A stretch of 64,000 nucleotides of DNA from Glebionis coronaria (GCA_025667525.1 CM046874.1:424598400-424662399), one strand, 5' to 3'; shown: positions 1 to 12,982, numbered from the stretch's first letter. Translations and numbers: made by a program. Notes: generated by a model from the letters alone, not told the origin.

Positions 1-2514
1 GAGAGTCGGTTTTGTAAAGGTGTTATGAAAGATCTTTGGAAGAGACAGCTATGCATTATCCAATGCACTAGTGATTTCCATAGATTTGAAGAATGAAGTA
101 TGGAATTTTTGTTGGACGGGATAGTGTAGGAATAAGGGAGAACCATGGAAGGAGAGAACCAAGTATTCCTAGAAGATGATGATTGAAACTACCTCATGTT
201 GGGTGCAAGATCAAAGTAGAAGTATGAGATTTGAATAAGAATTCAAAATATGGATTAGTAGACAAATGGAAACTAATGTGGGTATAAGATGAGAGTGTGA
301 TCCGCATGGAATCAGATGAAACTCTAGTCTGTCCCTATTAGGAGGGAGTAGGAGAACTGGTTGTGAGAAAAAAAAACAAGTGAAGCTACTTGGAAAATTT
401 TGGCGTATAGATGACTAGATAGACTTAGTTAGTAGAGCTGGATTGTTATATCTACCTAGAATGATAGAGGCATTTGGGGTACGAGACGTAGAGAATGATC
501 TATACAGATCATGAACGTCTCCAACACATATTTAATCATCTTGATTGAACATTTGGAAAAGGTGATGGGTGGAGTTAAGTGATTAAAGAAAATTGCAAGG
601 CCAAGTACCATCTGGGAAAGGCAAGCATGGTTGATGAGACATGGAATAAGAAGTGAAGCTGAGACGAACTTGAACTATATGGATGACGTATTAGGGTGGT
701 TTGGATGAAGGATGTAGGTTGCACGAGTTGAGTTGTCTAAAGCGGAGAACGCGTCAACATGTATGTTGCGTGGCTTGGACAATCATATGGAGAAAAGGGA
801 CGTAGACTATACTTCCTACATAGATAGGAGTAGCTTGTAAAGGGCGATGTAAGGAAGAAATTGGTGAAAGGGATACATAATGGGGTGGAGGAATAAGTAC
901 GACGAGAGTTGGGTGATAGTCGATAGACTAACTAATTCATCTCATATTTCAAGAGGAATGAGAAGTCACGTAGTTGAGAAGTTGGAAGGATTGCGTACGG
1001 ATGTGATGGAATAGAGGGTTTTGCGTAAAAGTTAGCCTAATAGGTATGGAATGCCTTATGAAGGATTATGGCAAGGGAAGAAACGATGGGAAGCATCACA
1101 TCGTGATGTATGGTAGGAGTTGAGGAAGAAGAAGGAAGTGTGTATAGAAGCGAAGCATGAATGAAATAGGTCGAGATAGGAACCGAAGGTAAAACTTTGG
1201 TTGAGCTTAATGAGTAGAATAAAGCACAATGCAGGCTAATACTGTCGTAGTGTGGAAAAGGAAATGACACTGACCTATACTGATTGTTTGGAAGGCTTAG
1301 TATCGATAATCGAATGGATGAGGAGTTATAGGTGTGATGTGCCATAGGGACGAAGGGCTTGGTCTAACTGAGACAAGATGAGGAGCAATATGACCTTGAA
1401 GGTAGGACATTGTGTAGGTATAAAGGAAGTGTTGGGTATAAAAAAATCATGAAGAAAAGTGAGAAAGAAGTGTATAGGTGCTACTAGTGAGCTATCCAAA
1501 TTTAATGGAAGTAGTTGTAGCATGGGTTTGGATGGCAGTTGATAGACTAACTGAGATAACCGTCCTTTTGATGATGTGTATAGATCATAAGTTGATTTGG
1601 ATTGGAAGAACTAATGGATATGTGAAAGACCGTCATAGGTCACTTTGTAAGGAAATTGGAATTTTTAAGTAGTTTGGGGTACAGACTAAAGGGAGTTGAT
1701 GAACATGATTGGATATGAGTATATCCAGCTAACTAGAAAAGGATGGGCAACTGAGATATTTATACAACCTTAGGAGTTACACTGAGGGCTTGAGTGATTG
1801 ATTTAGACGGAGTTAGGAAACTCTTTAGCGATGGTTGAGTTTTCATATAATGATAGTTATCATACTAGAAGTCGATAAATGCCATTTGAGGCACTATTTG
1901 AAAGGATAGGGTGAGTTCTCCCCATTGTGGACTAGAATTGGTAAAAGAGGCTACTAATGTGGTATTGGTGTTTGTGGAAAGGATGAGAGCAACAAGGGAT
2001 GCTATGTTAAAAAGGAGGAAACCACTAGAGTTTAGTTACAAGGTTATGTAGGAAGTTTCACCCATAGTAACGGGTGGTATGTTTTGGTAAAATGGAAGAG
2101 TTGATGTAGAGTTTTGTAGGTCCATTTATGATCTTTGGAAAGATCGGACCAGTAGCTTATGATCATAGAATTACCTGGGGGAAATGAGTGGTATATATGT
2201 TATATTTCGTGTATTAAGATTGGTAAATGTTGTTTGAGAATGCATATTTGCATGTACGGTTATTCGGGATTTATGTTAATAAGGGTTTGTGTTATCAAAG
2301 AGTCATTCATGAGATTTATTGACTATGAGGTCAAGATTTTGGCAATGAATTTAAATATTGTTGGTTAGTATATGTGGTAATTTGAGACTTGAACTAAAGT
2401 TCACGTGAAAATGAGAGGAGTTCATTTAGAACAAGTATCCTCAGTTGTTTGCTAATGGTATGTTTGATCCTAAGGAGTAAATCTCGGGACGAGATTTCTA
2501 TTAGGAGGGAGTGA
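1..2514 (+). pseudogene. Decayed Ty3/gypsy chromovirus pol (RNase H to integrase C-terminus)
   Basis: No long frame survives, but conserved stretches appear in order in shifting frames. Near 498-660 an RNase H tail reads YTDH-x3-LQHIF and later KYHLGKA. Near 1530-1560 VDRLTE marks the integrase core. Near 1740-1900 comes the integrase stretch before the GPY region, with VEFSYN followed by MPFEAL. Near 2120-2170 FGKIGPVAY resembles the GPY/F module. Near 2400-2450 a remnant of the C-terminal chromodomain-like tail precedes the LTR. The order RNase H then integrase is Ty3/gypsy (Metaviridae), and the tail plus LTR style points to the Tekay chromovirus lineage. The 5' half lies left of the window. 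Domain identity is fairly sure; the lineage name is an inference. Confidence 0.75.
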
Positions 2515-3148
2515 TGTGACAACCACGCTTTTGAGGTTCGTCACTTAGTTTTATTTTGTGCTAGTTACGTGTCTTTACGTGTTTATGTGCTAATTGGTGT
2601 GTATAGATTGTGGTTTGGATATCGTTTTCGGTACGGGGTACCTTGTGAGTGAAACGATGTGTGATGATTTCATGTTCATGAGCTCACATGGTAGTGACTA
2701 TGAAATGAGATGGTGTTATTTAGTGGTTTACGTATACGTATATGTATTATAGAAAATCGTATTTTTACGATTTACGGTTTAGCATTTTGAGGTCTCGGAT
2801 GAGGTATTTAGTCACGGGAATAATTTACGGGATGGTTTGAATTCATTTAGTACTTAGTTATAAAGTTTATTTCATATTTTATGAATATTCATAAAACTGT
2901 GTATTTTACGTCTTTTACGGTAAACGCGTAAATTTGACTAGTTTTACGGTTTTGAGGTTTTGGAGGTTTTAGGAGCTGAAATAAATTAAGGTAAGTTAAG
3001 CTAATATTAATAACATAATAATAAATAATAATAAAAGAAAAAAAATAAAAATATATATATATAGGTCAGTTATGGGACGTTTAAAAAGGAAAAAAAAAAG
3101 AAAAGAAAGGAAGTTGGGCTTAGGTTGGGTTAGGACTCACCCACACTC

Positions 3149-3156
3149 TATATAAA
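3149..3156 (+). promoter_or_regulatory. Probable TATA box of the chromovirus LTR
   Basis: TATATAAA lies in a CACTC-TATATAAAG context about 0.63 kb into the LTR, the usual place for the U3/R boundary. There is no transcript evidence. Confidence 0.5.
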
Positions 3157-3847
3157 GTTTAGACTAAACCAAAAATTCATTATTTTTCTCCTGGAGACAA
3201 AGAAAAGTGGTTGGTTTCACAAGGAGTTAGGTTCTTCAGTAAAAATCTTGGTTTTCAAAAATCAAAGATAAATCTTTAAAATCCCTTTTCAATTTAATTG
3301 TTTTTAATGTTTTTATAATCATCTCATGATAGATTTAGGTTAGGGTTTAAATTAAAATCTGTATATTAATAATATTATAATGATTAGGTGAATTAGGGCT
3401 TGTAATTAGTGGATTTATGGGTAATTAATTAGGTTAATTTAATTTAATCCGTTTTTAAAAACTTGGCAGAATTTAGGGTCAACTGTTTTGATCATATAGG
3501 GAGTTCTACAAACTCTTATTTTGCGATCCAAGAATCCCTGTAAAGGTAATTGAAGTGGCTTTCAAATGCAAGAAACGAGAACTAAATTGGAGGTGGGGAA
3601 GTGGGTCAAAAACAGGTTACAACAGTCGGAGGTCAAAATAGTTTTGAAATCAGCCTGTTTTCTTTTTATGTTTTGGGTTGTTTGGGGTACTTAGGTTTGT
3701 ATTGGGACTTTCAAACGAACATGGGAGTTGGTTTATATATTATAGTAAGTATCTGCATTGGGGCTAAGATTGTGGGTTAGGTTAAGACCCCCTAATCATA
3801 ACAAACTTTTTGTATGTTCAAAATCAGTAAAATCCGGATATACAAAA

Positions 3848-4026
<179 letters not shown>

Positions 4027-4586
4027 GGCCTTAACAGTAGCTTTAAGGTTGGGGAAAAGGTGTGGTGTTAGCTAACGTATGTAAGGTCATAGGGTTTCCT
4101 TTACAGAGGTCATGGTATGGTTAGGTGGGCGTTTGGCTTATATTTTGGAGACCTAAAAGTTGGGACTATTTTGTGTAAAATATGAACGGGATAGGTATCA
4201 AACTTAACCAAGTTAAGGACTTGTTAGGGAAGGGTAATGGGGTGTTTAGAACATATGAATGAGGAACATATATGGGAGAAGGCTAGATGTCCATCATAGG
4301 TTGATGAGCCATTTTAGTGTTTGGTTCATGTTTTGATTGTGTGCTTTTGTTTGTTAGCTTTTTGCTAGTGCGCGGATTTTTGGAGAAGCTCAATCAAGTG
4401 AGTTTCATAGTCCCATATCTTCTAATGATTTTGACTTCCAGATGGGATGGAAGAGACACTGTCTTGTTTTTATAAATTATGCTGTGAATGTTTGGTGTTT
4501 AGTGATGGACTTGTGCATTCTTATGTGATTAACTGCTAGTTGATTCATGATTGTTTTATGTTTTGACTTGGTACCAAGGGGATGTT

Positions 4587-4728
4587 GACAAGGCGGGGCC
4601 TTGGGGAGGTACATAGATGTGTGAGCATCTATTAGACCAATGGATAATGACAAGGCGGGGCCTTGGGATTCGTACATAGGTGTATGGGCGCCTATGGTAC
4701 CATGGTGTTTGGTAAGGCTGGGAGCCTT
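4587..4728 (+). repeat. Imperfect tandem repeat with GC-rich stem-loops
   Basis: Two copies of a roughly 62-base unit start GACAAGGCGGGGCCTTGGG. A third, partial copy (AAGGCTGGGAGCCTT) is at 4714-4728. Each copy holds a stem with a GGG loop (4589-4603, 4651-4665, 4714-4728). The first two units also hold a second stem, ATAGATG/CATCTAT and ATAGGTG/CGCCTAT. Confidence 0.8.
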
Positions 4729-5255
4729 GGATTTGGATTTGGTTTGGTTTGTTAAATCTTGAATATTAGTTGTTAATGCATGTTTGTATCACATTGTCCA
4801 TATGTTCTTTTGTTAGTGGTTGTTTTTCACAGCTTATGGTTTGATTTTGGCGTTGGAGTCTAAACCTATGACTCTCACCAACTTTATGTTGACGTGTTTT
4901 AGTGTCTCTTTCAAGTGAGAATGTGGTTAAGCTTGAGAATAGAAGTGGCTAGTTTTAGAGGCATTAGGACTGCATATAGAAGGAGATCCCCGTTCCTTCT
5001 TAGTTTCTTTTGTTTGTTTAATAAGTTATACTGTTGACACCTATATGTTTGCTTTGTTTATGTATTGTTTGTCTTGGGTAAGAGGTAGGACTGTTACCTA
5101 CTTGCCTAGACTCCTGCTTTGTTGAGATATTGTCATGACATTTGTGTCACCATTTTATGACATTTATTATTTCATTTAGTTATCTCTATAGACACGCCAT
5201 GTTATGATGATATCCATACGTCGCGCCCCATATTCCGCCATGGTGGGGTGTGACA

Positions 5256-7953
5256 CTTATAGCCTCAATCCTTGCAACAAGTGCAAAGACCTCCTTATAG
5301 TCTATCACTTCCTCTTGTGTATATCCTTGTGCCATTAAACGTGCCTTGTTTCTGACCACAATGCCTCTCTCATCCTTTTTGTTCCTAAGAACCCATCTGT
5401 CCCAATAGGTCTGACATGTCTAGGACAATCAACTAACTCCCAAACATCCTGAATAGCAAATTGGTGAAGCTCATCTTGCATTGCTTACACCCAACTTGGT
5501 TCTTTGAGAGCATCAAAAATCTTCTTGGGTTCCTGTTGCGACACAAAACAGGCAAACAAACATGCTTGAACAAGAGGGGTATCAACCTTATTGTGAATAT
5601 TGGTAATAAATCATCCATGAGTCTGATGAGATCTACTAGTTTGCACAGGAGTCATCACATCACCTATGATCAAAGAAGAAGGATGATTCTTCATGGTAGA
5701 TGCAAGTACTCCTCCTTCAATGATTGTGTTATCATCCATTTCACTATCCATATTGCCAATATCTTCTTCAAATGCTCTTCCATCATCATCTGAATGAACC
5801 TCTCCATTTCTGTTTGAAGGTTCACCTTGTTCAAAATTCTTAGATGAGAATAAATGGTCAAAAGAGTTGTCAACGCCTGAGTTAGAGTTGTCAACGTTTG
5901 AGCCATCAACGCCTGAATTTATCTTGTCAGCGCCAGATTTTTCTCTGTCAGCGTTTGAAGAATCATGCATGTTTTCAACTGGTGATACTTGTGGACCACC
6001 TTTTTCCTTTCCAGCAGCAGCAGCAGTAGCAAATGCATTTGTCCATATGGGAATGGTAACATACTCAAGTATGGGTGCTGATTTATCTGCTTGTGATCTA
6101 ACCTCTTTATCAACCTGTTTACCTGAAATTTCAACAACTGGTTCTTCCACAACATTTGAAGTCACCTTCATAGTGTCTGGATTAGTAACATGCATATAAT
6201 TCAATGTTCTAGATAGAGGTTCCAAGTCCAATAACCAATTTGGACCACTCTCTGGATCACTAAGTTTACTTTCTAAAAACCTAACATGTACCTTTTCAAG
6301 TATACGTTTTTCTTTCTTAATGTAAACTCTATATCCTCTACTCTGCACAGAATAACCCATAAAGTAGCCTTCATCACCTTTAGTACTAAACTTACCTAAG
6401 GCATCACTAGTGTCCAAAACAACTACATGACATCCAAAAGGTTTAAGAAAACCAATATTAGGTTTCCTGCCCCAAAATAGCTCATAAGTTGTTTTGTTAT
6501 GGATCTTGTTGATTAATGCCCTATTCTGAACATAACAAGCTGTATTCACAGCCACAACCCAAAAAGCAATGGGAAAGTGAGCATCAGCCAACATAGTCCT
6601 AGCTGCTTCTATGAGTGTTCTATTCTTTCTCTCAGCTATCCCATTTTGTTATGGGGTTCTAGCTACACTATACTGTCTAGTAATCCCTTTCTTGGCACAA
6701 AAGTCATCTAACAACTTATTTCTAAACTCACCACCATTATCACTTCTAACTATCTTAACCTCATTAATAGACTTCTTTTATATTTAGGTAATAAAGTCAA
6801 TCAAAGTATCAGCAGTGTCACTTTTCAAAGCTAAAACGAAAGTCCAAGTAAATCTAGAAAAATCATCAGTGATGACAAAACAATAGGATTTACCATTTAA
6901 GCTTTCTATATTAGTTGGACCAAACAAGTCCATATGTAGTAAGTGAAGAGGTTTAGAACTAGAATGCACATGTTTAGACTTAAAGGAGACTTTGTGTTGT
7001 TTGCCATTAAGGCATGCAACACAAGAATGGTCATTGTGAAAAGCCTTTTCAGGCAAACCATCAACTAAACCATGTCTCACAAGTCTATTTATATTCTTAA
7101 AATTGATGTGCCTTAAACTTCTGTGCCAAAGATTAATCTCATCAACTGAAGCCTTAGCATATAGACATGACAAATTATTATTCATCCTAATTCCATTAAG
7201 AGTCACATTATAAATGTCCTTATGCCTAGGTGTTCTATAATCAATGAATTTCTCATCTATTATTTTAAAATCTTTGCCCAACACCAAGCATTCAGTATTA
7301 GTAAAAAGAACTCTATTTTTGTTATCACACACCTGTGATACACTAAACAGATTATAGTCAAGTTCTTTTACCAGAAACACGTTCTTAAAACGCAAATTGT
7401 TGGTGAGAAGAGTGCCTTTGCTAGTGATAGTCTCATATCCTCCTCCAAAGTACACTTTGTCACCATCTTTAATGGGGATAAAGTTTGTCAGATAATCTTC
7501 CTTCCCCGTCATGTGCCTAGAGCATCCACCATCCCAATAGCCATAATCATTAACCTGCTTTTGAATGCCCTGCACATAAAGAAACAAATTACTTTTCTTT
7601 GGGAACCCAAGCCTGAGCAGACTTGGATTCATTTGGTGGTTCAACAAGAACAGACTTAGTCCTTATGACAACCCCTTGTTCATCCCTTTTTGGATTAAAC
7701 ACCCAGTTAACCCTAATTGGTTTTGTTATGACCTTTAAAAATATAATGAAATCTGTTACAGGTCATAGAAATCCCATCTGAATTAGGGTTTTGGTCTTGT
7801 TTAGGTCTCCATGTCAAGCTAGAAGAAGCTTTAGACCCCTTTCCCTTTGGTTGCAAATATTTTCCATTACTTGGTCTGGCAACGTTCCTGTCAGCGTTTA
7901 ATTTATTCTTGTCAACGCTGAAATTACCCTTATCAGCGTTGAACCTAGGGTTT
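5256..7953 (-). pseudogene. Copia A1 pol: pre-integrase, integrase and RT start
   Basis: From 7647 downwards the frame reads a Gag-pre-integrase domain (CSRHMTG near its start, then WHRSLRHINF, then the HHCC-type CVACLNGKQ) and passes into integrase. MDLFGP and SDNGGEF supply the two Asp residues and AERKNRTL the Glu of the DD35E triad. A stop (TAA for a Gln expected in TPQQNG) splits 7647-6784 from 6594-5611. A hydrophilic linker rich in VDN, NAD and GAD follows. RT begins with GTRWVLRNKK-like and VARIEAI sequence, out of frame in places. Frameshifts near 7640 and 8000 separate it from gag. The protein would be cytoplasmic and particle-associated; this copy is dead. Confidence 0.85.
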
Positions 7954-10399
7954 GCTACAGGAACCCATTGTCTGTTAGACCACGTATTGGTCTTCTGAAA
8001 AGGTCTTTGTCATAAGTATTAGACCCTTTAGTAAAGAATGGGGCTGGTCTAACAACTTGTGGACTTTGCTGGATAAAAGGTTTGGGTTTGACAGTGTTTG
8101 ACTTTCTATCAGCGTTAACCTTTGAAGCATTGACACACTTATAAGCTAAATGTGAAAAAATTCCACAAGTATAACACGCTTTTCTAGACATAGCTCTAGG
8201 TCTAGAAGAAACGAAACATGTCCCATTATCACTAATTTGGCTTTTTGGTGACCTAAGTTTTTTATACATTTCTGCATATTTAATACTAAGTTTTCTATCA
8301 ACATTTAAGCCAAGGTCAACAGTCTTGCCAGTAGTAGGATTGGTCACTTTTATGGGTGTAGACTCATTTGGGTTGTCACTAAGCATGCCACCCTTAACAA
8401 ACAAAGTAGGGTTGGCTTTCTTCCATTGGCCCAAATCAGTCAATTTCTGCTTGTATTTCTCTACTGGGGTAAGAACTCTTGGTAGAGGAACAAATTCCTC
8501 TTCTTGGAGTTCTAGTATACTAGTCCAAGATAAATCTTTTCTAAGGACACCATAAAAGTTCCCAGCAGGTGGTGGAACACCAGCATACTCTTTCATCCCA
8601 ATCCCAGTCATATCCCTAGAATCCCTTTGTTCACTAACACATTTTTCTAGGGTTTGTGAAGCTTTATCAAATCTCTGGATTTTAAGATCTACATTATCTT
8701 TGTTTTTGATAGCCTCATCTAACATAGCTTGTAAAGCACCATTGGCTCTCTCCAAAATGTTTCTAACCTCAACACTAGCATTTAAATCATGAGTTAAAAT
8801 ATTGATTTGGTCTTTTAGGTCAAACTCCATTTTCTTATATTCAGACACATTCTTTTCAGTTAGAGTAAGAGCAAGTTGATAATTAGATAACTTGCATCTT
8901 TCATCAACAACATCTGCTGTTAATTTTAAGACATCTTTGTTAAGCTTTTCAGTATTTAGACGACAACCCTTACTACAAAAAGCATATACATCATTGTTTG
9001 ATGAAGATGAAGAGTGTGCCATGAGAGCATAGTGAACATGCTCATCTTCTTCCTTTTCTGCAACCAAAGCTTTGTTCTCTTCCTCATCCTTGGCCAAATA
9101 GCTCCAATCCCAGCCAACACCATCAATGTCTTGCATAGAAACCATAGCTTTGGGATCCTGAACCTTGATGATTTGGCTTGAGGGTTTTCTAGCATCAGAT
9201 CTTCTTGGAGATCTGCATTCTCTCATAAAGTGTCCCATTCGATGACAATTATAACACTCAACCTTAGATTTATCAAATCCACCAGTTTCCTTAGCATTAA
9301 AAGTCATCTTCTTCTTAAATCTTTGATTCCATCTATTTTCCCTTATGCTTGCAAGAGCCATATTTCACTTTATGTCCATCTCCTCCAAATGCTCATCACT
9401 AATTTGCTCAAGGTCCTCATATGTAATCACTGAACCATTAGGCAATGAAGCAATGTATGCACACACAGTATCTAGATCAATACCAGCAGGCTTAACTCTT
9501 GGTGAGTCAACATTGTATGTGTCAGCGTTTGAATGTGAGCCGCTGATAAAGCTTGATCCAACTTTGACACAAGGTGATCTAGTAACGGGGTGCATGTATG
9601 ACTCCCTTTGATCAAATTGACCTTCACTATGTGAGAAGAAGGCCATATTTCCATTGGTAGACTTGTTTCCTTGTTCTAGAAGGATTTCATTCTCTACAAG
9701 CCTCAGTTTATTGTAAACATCATCAAAAGTGGAACTTTTGTGAGTATTATTAGCAATCATAGACCTTGCTTCAATCTTTCATGCATTACCAAGACTTTTA
9801 AGGAAAGTGAAGATGATATCAACATCATTATGTATTGTTCCCATGAATGACAGTTTGCTTGTAATGTCAAGAAGTCTGATTCTCACTCCACTTAGCTTTT
9901 CATTGGGTTGAGCTTTGAACACAGCATACTCATGAAAGAGTTGCTTCTTTTTCTCTTGTAAAGTATCAGCATTACCACCATAAGCAACTTCAAGGGCTGC
10001 CCAGAGATCTTTTGCAGACTCATAGCCTCTATATTTGTGCTGATTGGCTTGTCCCAAAGAGAGTTTGAGGATGCTTAGGGTTTTTATGTCGTTCCTTCTC
10101 TTTCCAACGTCCTCAGCTGAGACAGCTCTTCCATCTTCAGGTTTTTCTTTTCGATCCTCTTCTATAGAGCCTGGAGTTGATCTTACCAAGATAGCAGCTG
10201 CAATCTTGGCAGCCTTATTGAATGTGTCTCCATATTCAATAATTTCCCATAGGATGTGGTCATGTATTTGAAGATACTGTTCAAAGTTAAACTTCCACTG
10301 TTCAAAGTTAAACTTCCACAGCTCAAATTTGTCTGGGTCTAGCATGGGAATCTTGATGTTAGGGGTTGAGGAGGAGGAGGTTAACTCTGGAGTAGACAT
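7954..10399 (-). pseudogene. Copia A1 gag
   Basis: The frame opens with ATG at 10399 (MSTPELTSSS) and runs about 815 codons, broken only by two in-frame TGA codons at 9779-9781 and 9365-9367. In sister copy A2 both positions are Trp (TGG), so each break is one G-to-A change. The N-terminal half is a capsid-like UBN2/DUF4219-type domain (FELWKFNFEQ, LWEIIEYG, LWAALEVAYGG). A CX2CX4HX4C zinc knuckle (CYNCHRMGHFMREC) lies near 9256-9215. A long charged coiled coil follows, then a second knuckle (CYTCGIFSHLAYKC) near 8180. The last 20 or so residues before 7955 are frame-shifted; the true frame continues towards pol. The product would form the particle and bind RNA. Confidence 0.87.
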
Positions 10400-10468
10400 G
10401 GTGTTTTAGTTTTAGGGTTTCTTGAAAATTAGGGTTTTTGTGTTCTTTAGATCAAAGTTTCTCAACAA

Positions 10469-10480
10469 GCTCTGATACCA
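10469..10480 (-). other. Primer-binding site, initiator-Met tRNA (copia A1)
   Basis: On the minus strand TGGTATCAGAGC follows the LTR after two bases. It is complementary to the 3' end of plant initiator methionine tRNA, the usual Ty1/copia primer. Confidence 0.92.
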
Positions 10481-10482
10481 CT

Positions 10483-10986
10483 TGCTGATCCCAAACTTAG
10501 ATCGATTTAGCTTGTGTAAACGAGATTAAATCAAGTTAAACACGTAGAGAAACTTTGTTGTATATGTAACAATTCAAGTATTATGCGGAATTAATACTTA
10601 AACAAGAACACACAAAACAAGATAAACCAAAATTTCACTTTGATTGATAAATCGAACTTGCGTACAATGAAAGTGTAAAACGTATATTAAACTAAAACCT
10701 AAAGGCCTCCTTTTATAGATTAAGGAACCTTGTACAAGAGTCTACGTATCAGCTATTCTTGGTAAAGATAAACATAGAAAATACATTGTCGAACATATCT
10801 TTACTAGAAACATACAAGAAACATAAACCGTGTAGACTAAGTCTTCTATCAGTGCTTGACTTCTTCTTATCAACGATTGACTTCTTCCTGTCAACACTTG
10901 TCCTGTCAACACTTGATTTCTTCTTATCAACATCCAGATTACTCTTGTCAGCGTCTAAGTGTATTGGCTACATTTTATTCCCAACA
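10483..10986 (-). repeat. 5' LTR of copia A1
   Basis: On the minus strand it begins TGTTGGGAATAAAATG and ends GGGATCAGCA, 504 bases. Comparison with the LTRs at 55908-56401 and 61087-61612 fixes both ends; those two end ATCAACA, so one base has changed here. U3 carries a run of GCTGACAAG/GTTGACAGG units. Confidence 0.9.
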
Positions 10987-12059
10987 TGCTTGATTAGGTG
11001 AAGAGGAACTTAAAATTATTATGGAGGAAGCCTTTGATTATTCGGGTGCCAATACTTCAAAATCATGACGCTGGCGAATCCTTAATGTTTTCCTAATTTA
11101 ATTACATGGAAGCTACTAGAATCAATTAGAAACCAACAATTAAGACTAAACCTAAAAAACCTATTTATTAACAATTTAATAATAAAGCGATGGGATAGAA
11201 AGCAAATAATTAGGACACATGAGTTTTTGAAAGAATACGAGACCTCTACGTTTAGCATAGTAACTTATAATTAACGCTATCATTTCTCGTCCTCAATTTA
11301 ATGAGACTTAGCCTAATATAGTTAAGGAATCGAAGCTAATGGCTCAACACGCACGGTCGAGTAAAAAATTACTCTTATTCTCACCATCGTAAAACCTACA
11401 TTCGTGTCTTAAACACTTATGAAAAACTAGAAAATTTTAAAATTTGGCCATTTTTAGCCTTATTTTGCATAAAACGATAACAAAAAGATGAAAATTGGAT
11501 TGCGTAATGGCGTAAGAAAGATAAAGTATCTATTAGCCCCCCATACTAAAACTAAACATTGTCCTCAATGTTTCGAGTCTAAGGGTGAAACACCCCCATA
11601 CTAGAGACGAAAAGTCGAATGCTTAAACTCGAGCATAGAAAGGGTAAAACGAATAACCTAAAAGCCGTTTATGAGTTATGCTATTAAGATAATCGTTAGA
11701 AGATAAAAGGATATCATCGGATATCGGAATCTTCAAAGGCATCGATCGAAGCTCGAGTGATACGTAAAACGAACACGAGATGCTTCAATGATGACGATGA
11801 ACCTAATAAATCACAATCACAAACAACCACTAAACAAAGGTTGGAAGAGCTCAAGTCTCCGCATTACATTAATCTAAAAAAATAATAATATTTACAAGGA
11901 TAAGCATGAGAATCCTACGAGGCACCTTGTTTTTTATAACCAAGTCAAAAGCTCGACTCGAATCCCCATAAATGTGATCATTTAGGGATTATCATGGTTT
12001 GATCATTTTTTGTGGGGCTTACATGATAAATAATGCCGAAAAGCAACCGGTATTAAGGA
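10987..12059 (-). other. 3' non-coding region of gypsy F
   Basis: No gene is visible. On the minus strand it carries the lineage's 3' landmarks in the usual order: a GTCGAG block with AAACAAG near 11930, two TATGGGGG purine tracts near 11540 and 11600, and the hairpin at 11554-11573. The remainder up to the A1 LTR shows nothing else I can name. Confidence 0.6.
11554..11573 (-). other. Conserved 3' hairpin (gypsy F)
   Basis: The minus strand reads AAACATTGAGGACAATGTTT, a perfect 8-base-pair stem with an AGGA loop, followed by a polypurine run. The same element occurs in gypsy-1, gypsy-2 and E at the same relative place. Confidence 0.8.
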
Positions 12060-12982
12060 CTAAGTACATTGATGATGCAAAATACCGGGATCGAAGATGA
12101 CGTTCTCGTTTTCATGGGATAAACGAACCAACGCCACTTCAACATGTGCCAAAACCTCAAAGAGGTAGAAGAAAAGAGGTGAGAAATAGAAGGCTGGGAC
12201 AATGGGTGGGGCAACATAATGAGCTACTCGAGGTAGACTCACACAAAGCAAATAGATATATTTTCCATTTATTGCATCGGTGGAAGACCGAGATTTCCCT
12301 ATAAATGCGATTCTGGGATTGAATATCTCGTCCTCGGTGGAGAAATGTGACGGAACATAAGGGGCTTTCCCCACACTAAATCCACACCTACACTCGTCAA
12401 AAAGAGTAGACGAGGTGGTGGCACTCATAAAACCTGGTGAGGTGACGGAGTTAGAATTGTAGAAAAATCATTTAAATCAATTTTAAAATGTTTTCCTTTT
12501 TCATCCTTTAAAAACTCTTTATGAAAACCCGATTGAATTATGTCGAAAATATTTGACGTTTCTAAGACGGTGTTAGACACACTAAAAATTCTCACATTTA
12601 AGTCACGGGTGGGGGGTGGATTGTATGAGTTCTCAAAACGTTGATCAACAAAGAACACCACCACCTCCGGGTCAAGATGTTCGTCATCCTCATGAATGTC
12701 GATCTCATCGATTTCTTTATCATAGATAGGATCGTCAAACCACGGTTTCTCGTTCCCCTCATTAATGATTTTAGAAACTCTCTCGAAGATATCACGATCA
12801 AGCACAAAACCATCATTCTTTGGTGGGGATCGTTGATAAGTTAGATCCTCACGAATGTGGTCAACGTCATTCTCATTTGAAAATATTGGGCTAGGAAATG
12901 GAGGTACTTCAATGGAATTAGAAGTTTAAGCCTCAAAGACGTGATCCTTCGAAGGTGGTGAAAACGAGTCCATTTTGGTCAT
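12060..12982 (-). pseudogene. Gypsy F acidic C-terminal domain with FDPG-like motifs
   Basis: The frame can be followed from about 12982 (MTKMDSF) with a stop near 12930 and a frameshift near 12426. It is acidic (EIDEIDIHEDDEHLDPE) and then shows EIFNPRI, a hydrophobic stretch (PAFYFSPLFFYLFEV) and VIFDPGI near the end. The order acidic region, FDPG-like motif, hydrophobic segment, second FDPG motif matches gypsy-1 (31360-31916) and gypsy-2 (47050-47608). I do not recognise the family. A membrane or Env-like role is a guess from the hydrophobic segment only. Confidence 0.55.

Larger units (their letters stand above)
5256..10986 (-). mobile_element. Ty1/copia element A1, 5' portion, cut by the chromovirus
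   Basis: In element order (minus strand) it shows a 5' LTR, an initiator-Met primer-binding site, Gag with zinc knuckles, a Gag-pre-integrase region, an integrase, and an RT that stops abruptly at the codons for ARIEAIR. The next base on the plus strand is the end of the chromovirus LTR, so the gypsy element landed in the copia RT gene. Bases 5256-5260 (CTTAT) should be one half of that target-site duplication. RNase H and the 3' LTR lie beyond the left edge. Gag architecture and a third ORF in sister copy A3 suggest a SIRE/Maximus-like lineage, by resemblance only. Confidence 0.85.

Noticed and set aside
5867..6199. Plus-strand 110-codon frame opposite copia A1 pol
   Set aside because: Antisense shadow of the low-complexity linker; no independent support.
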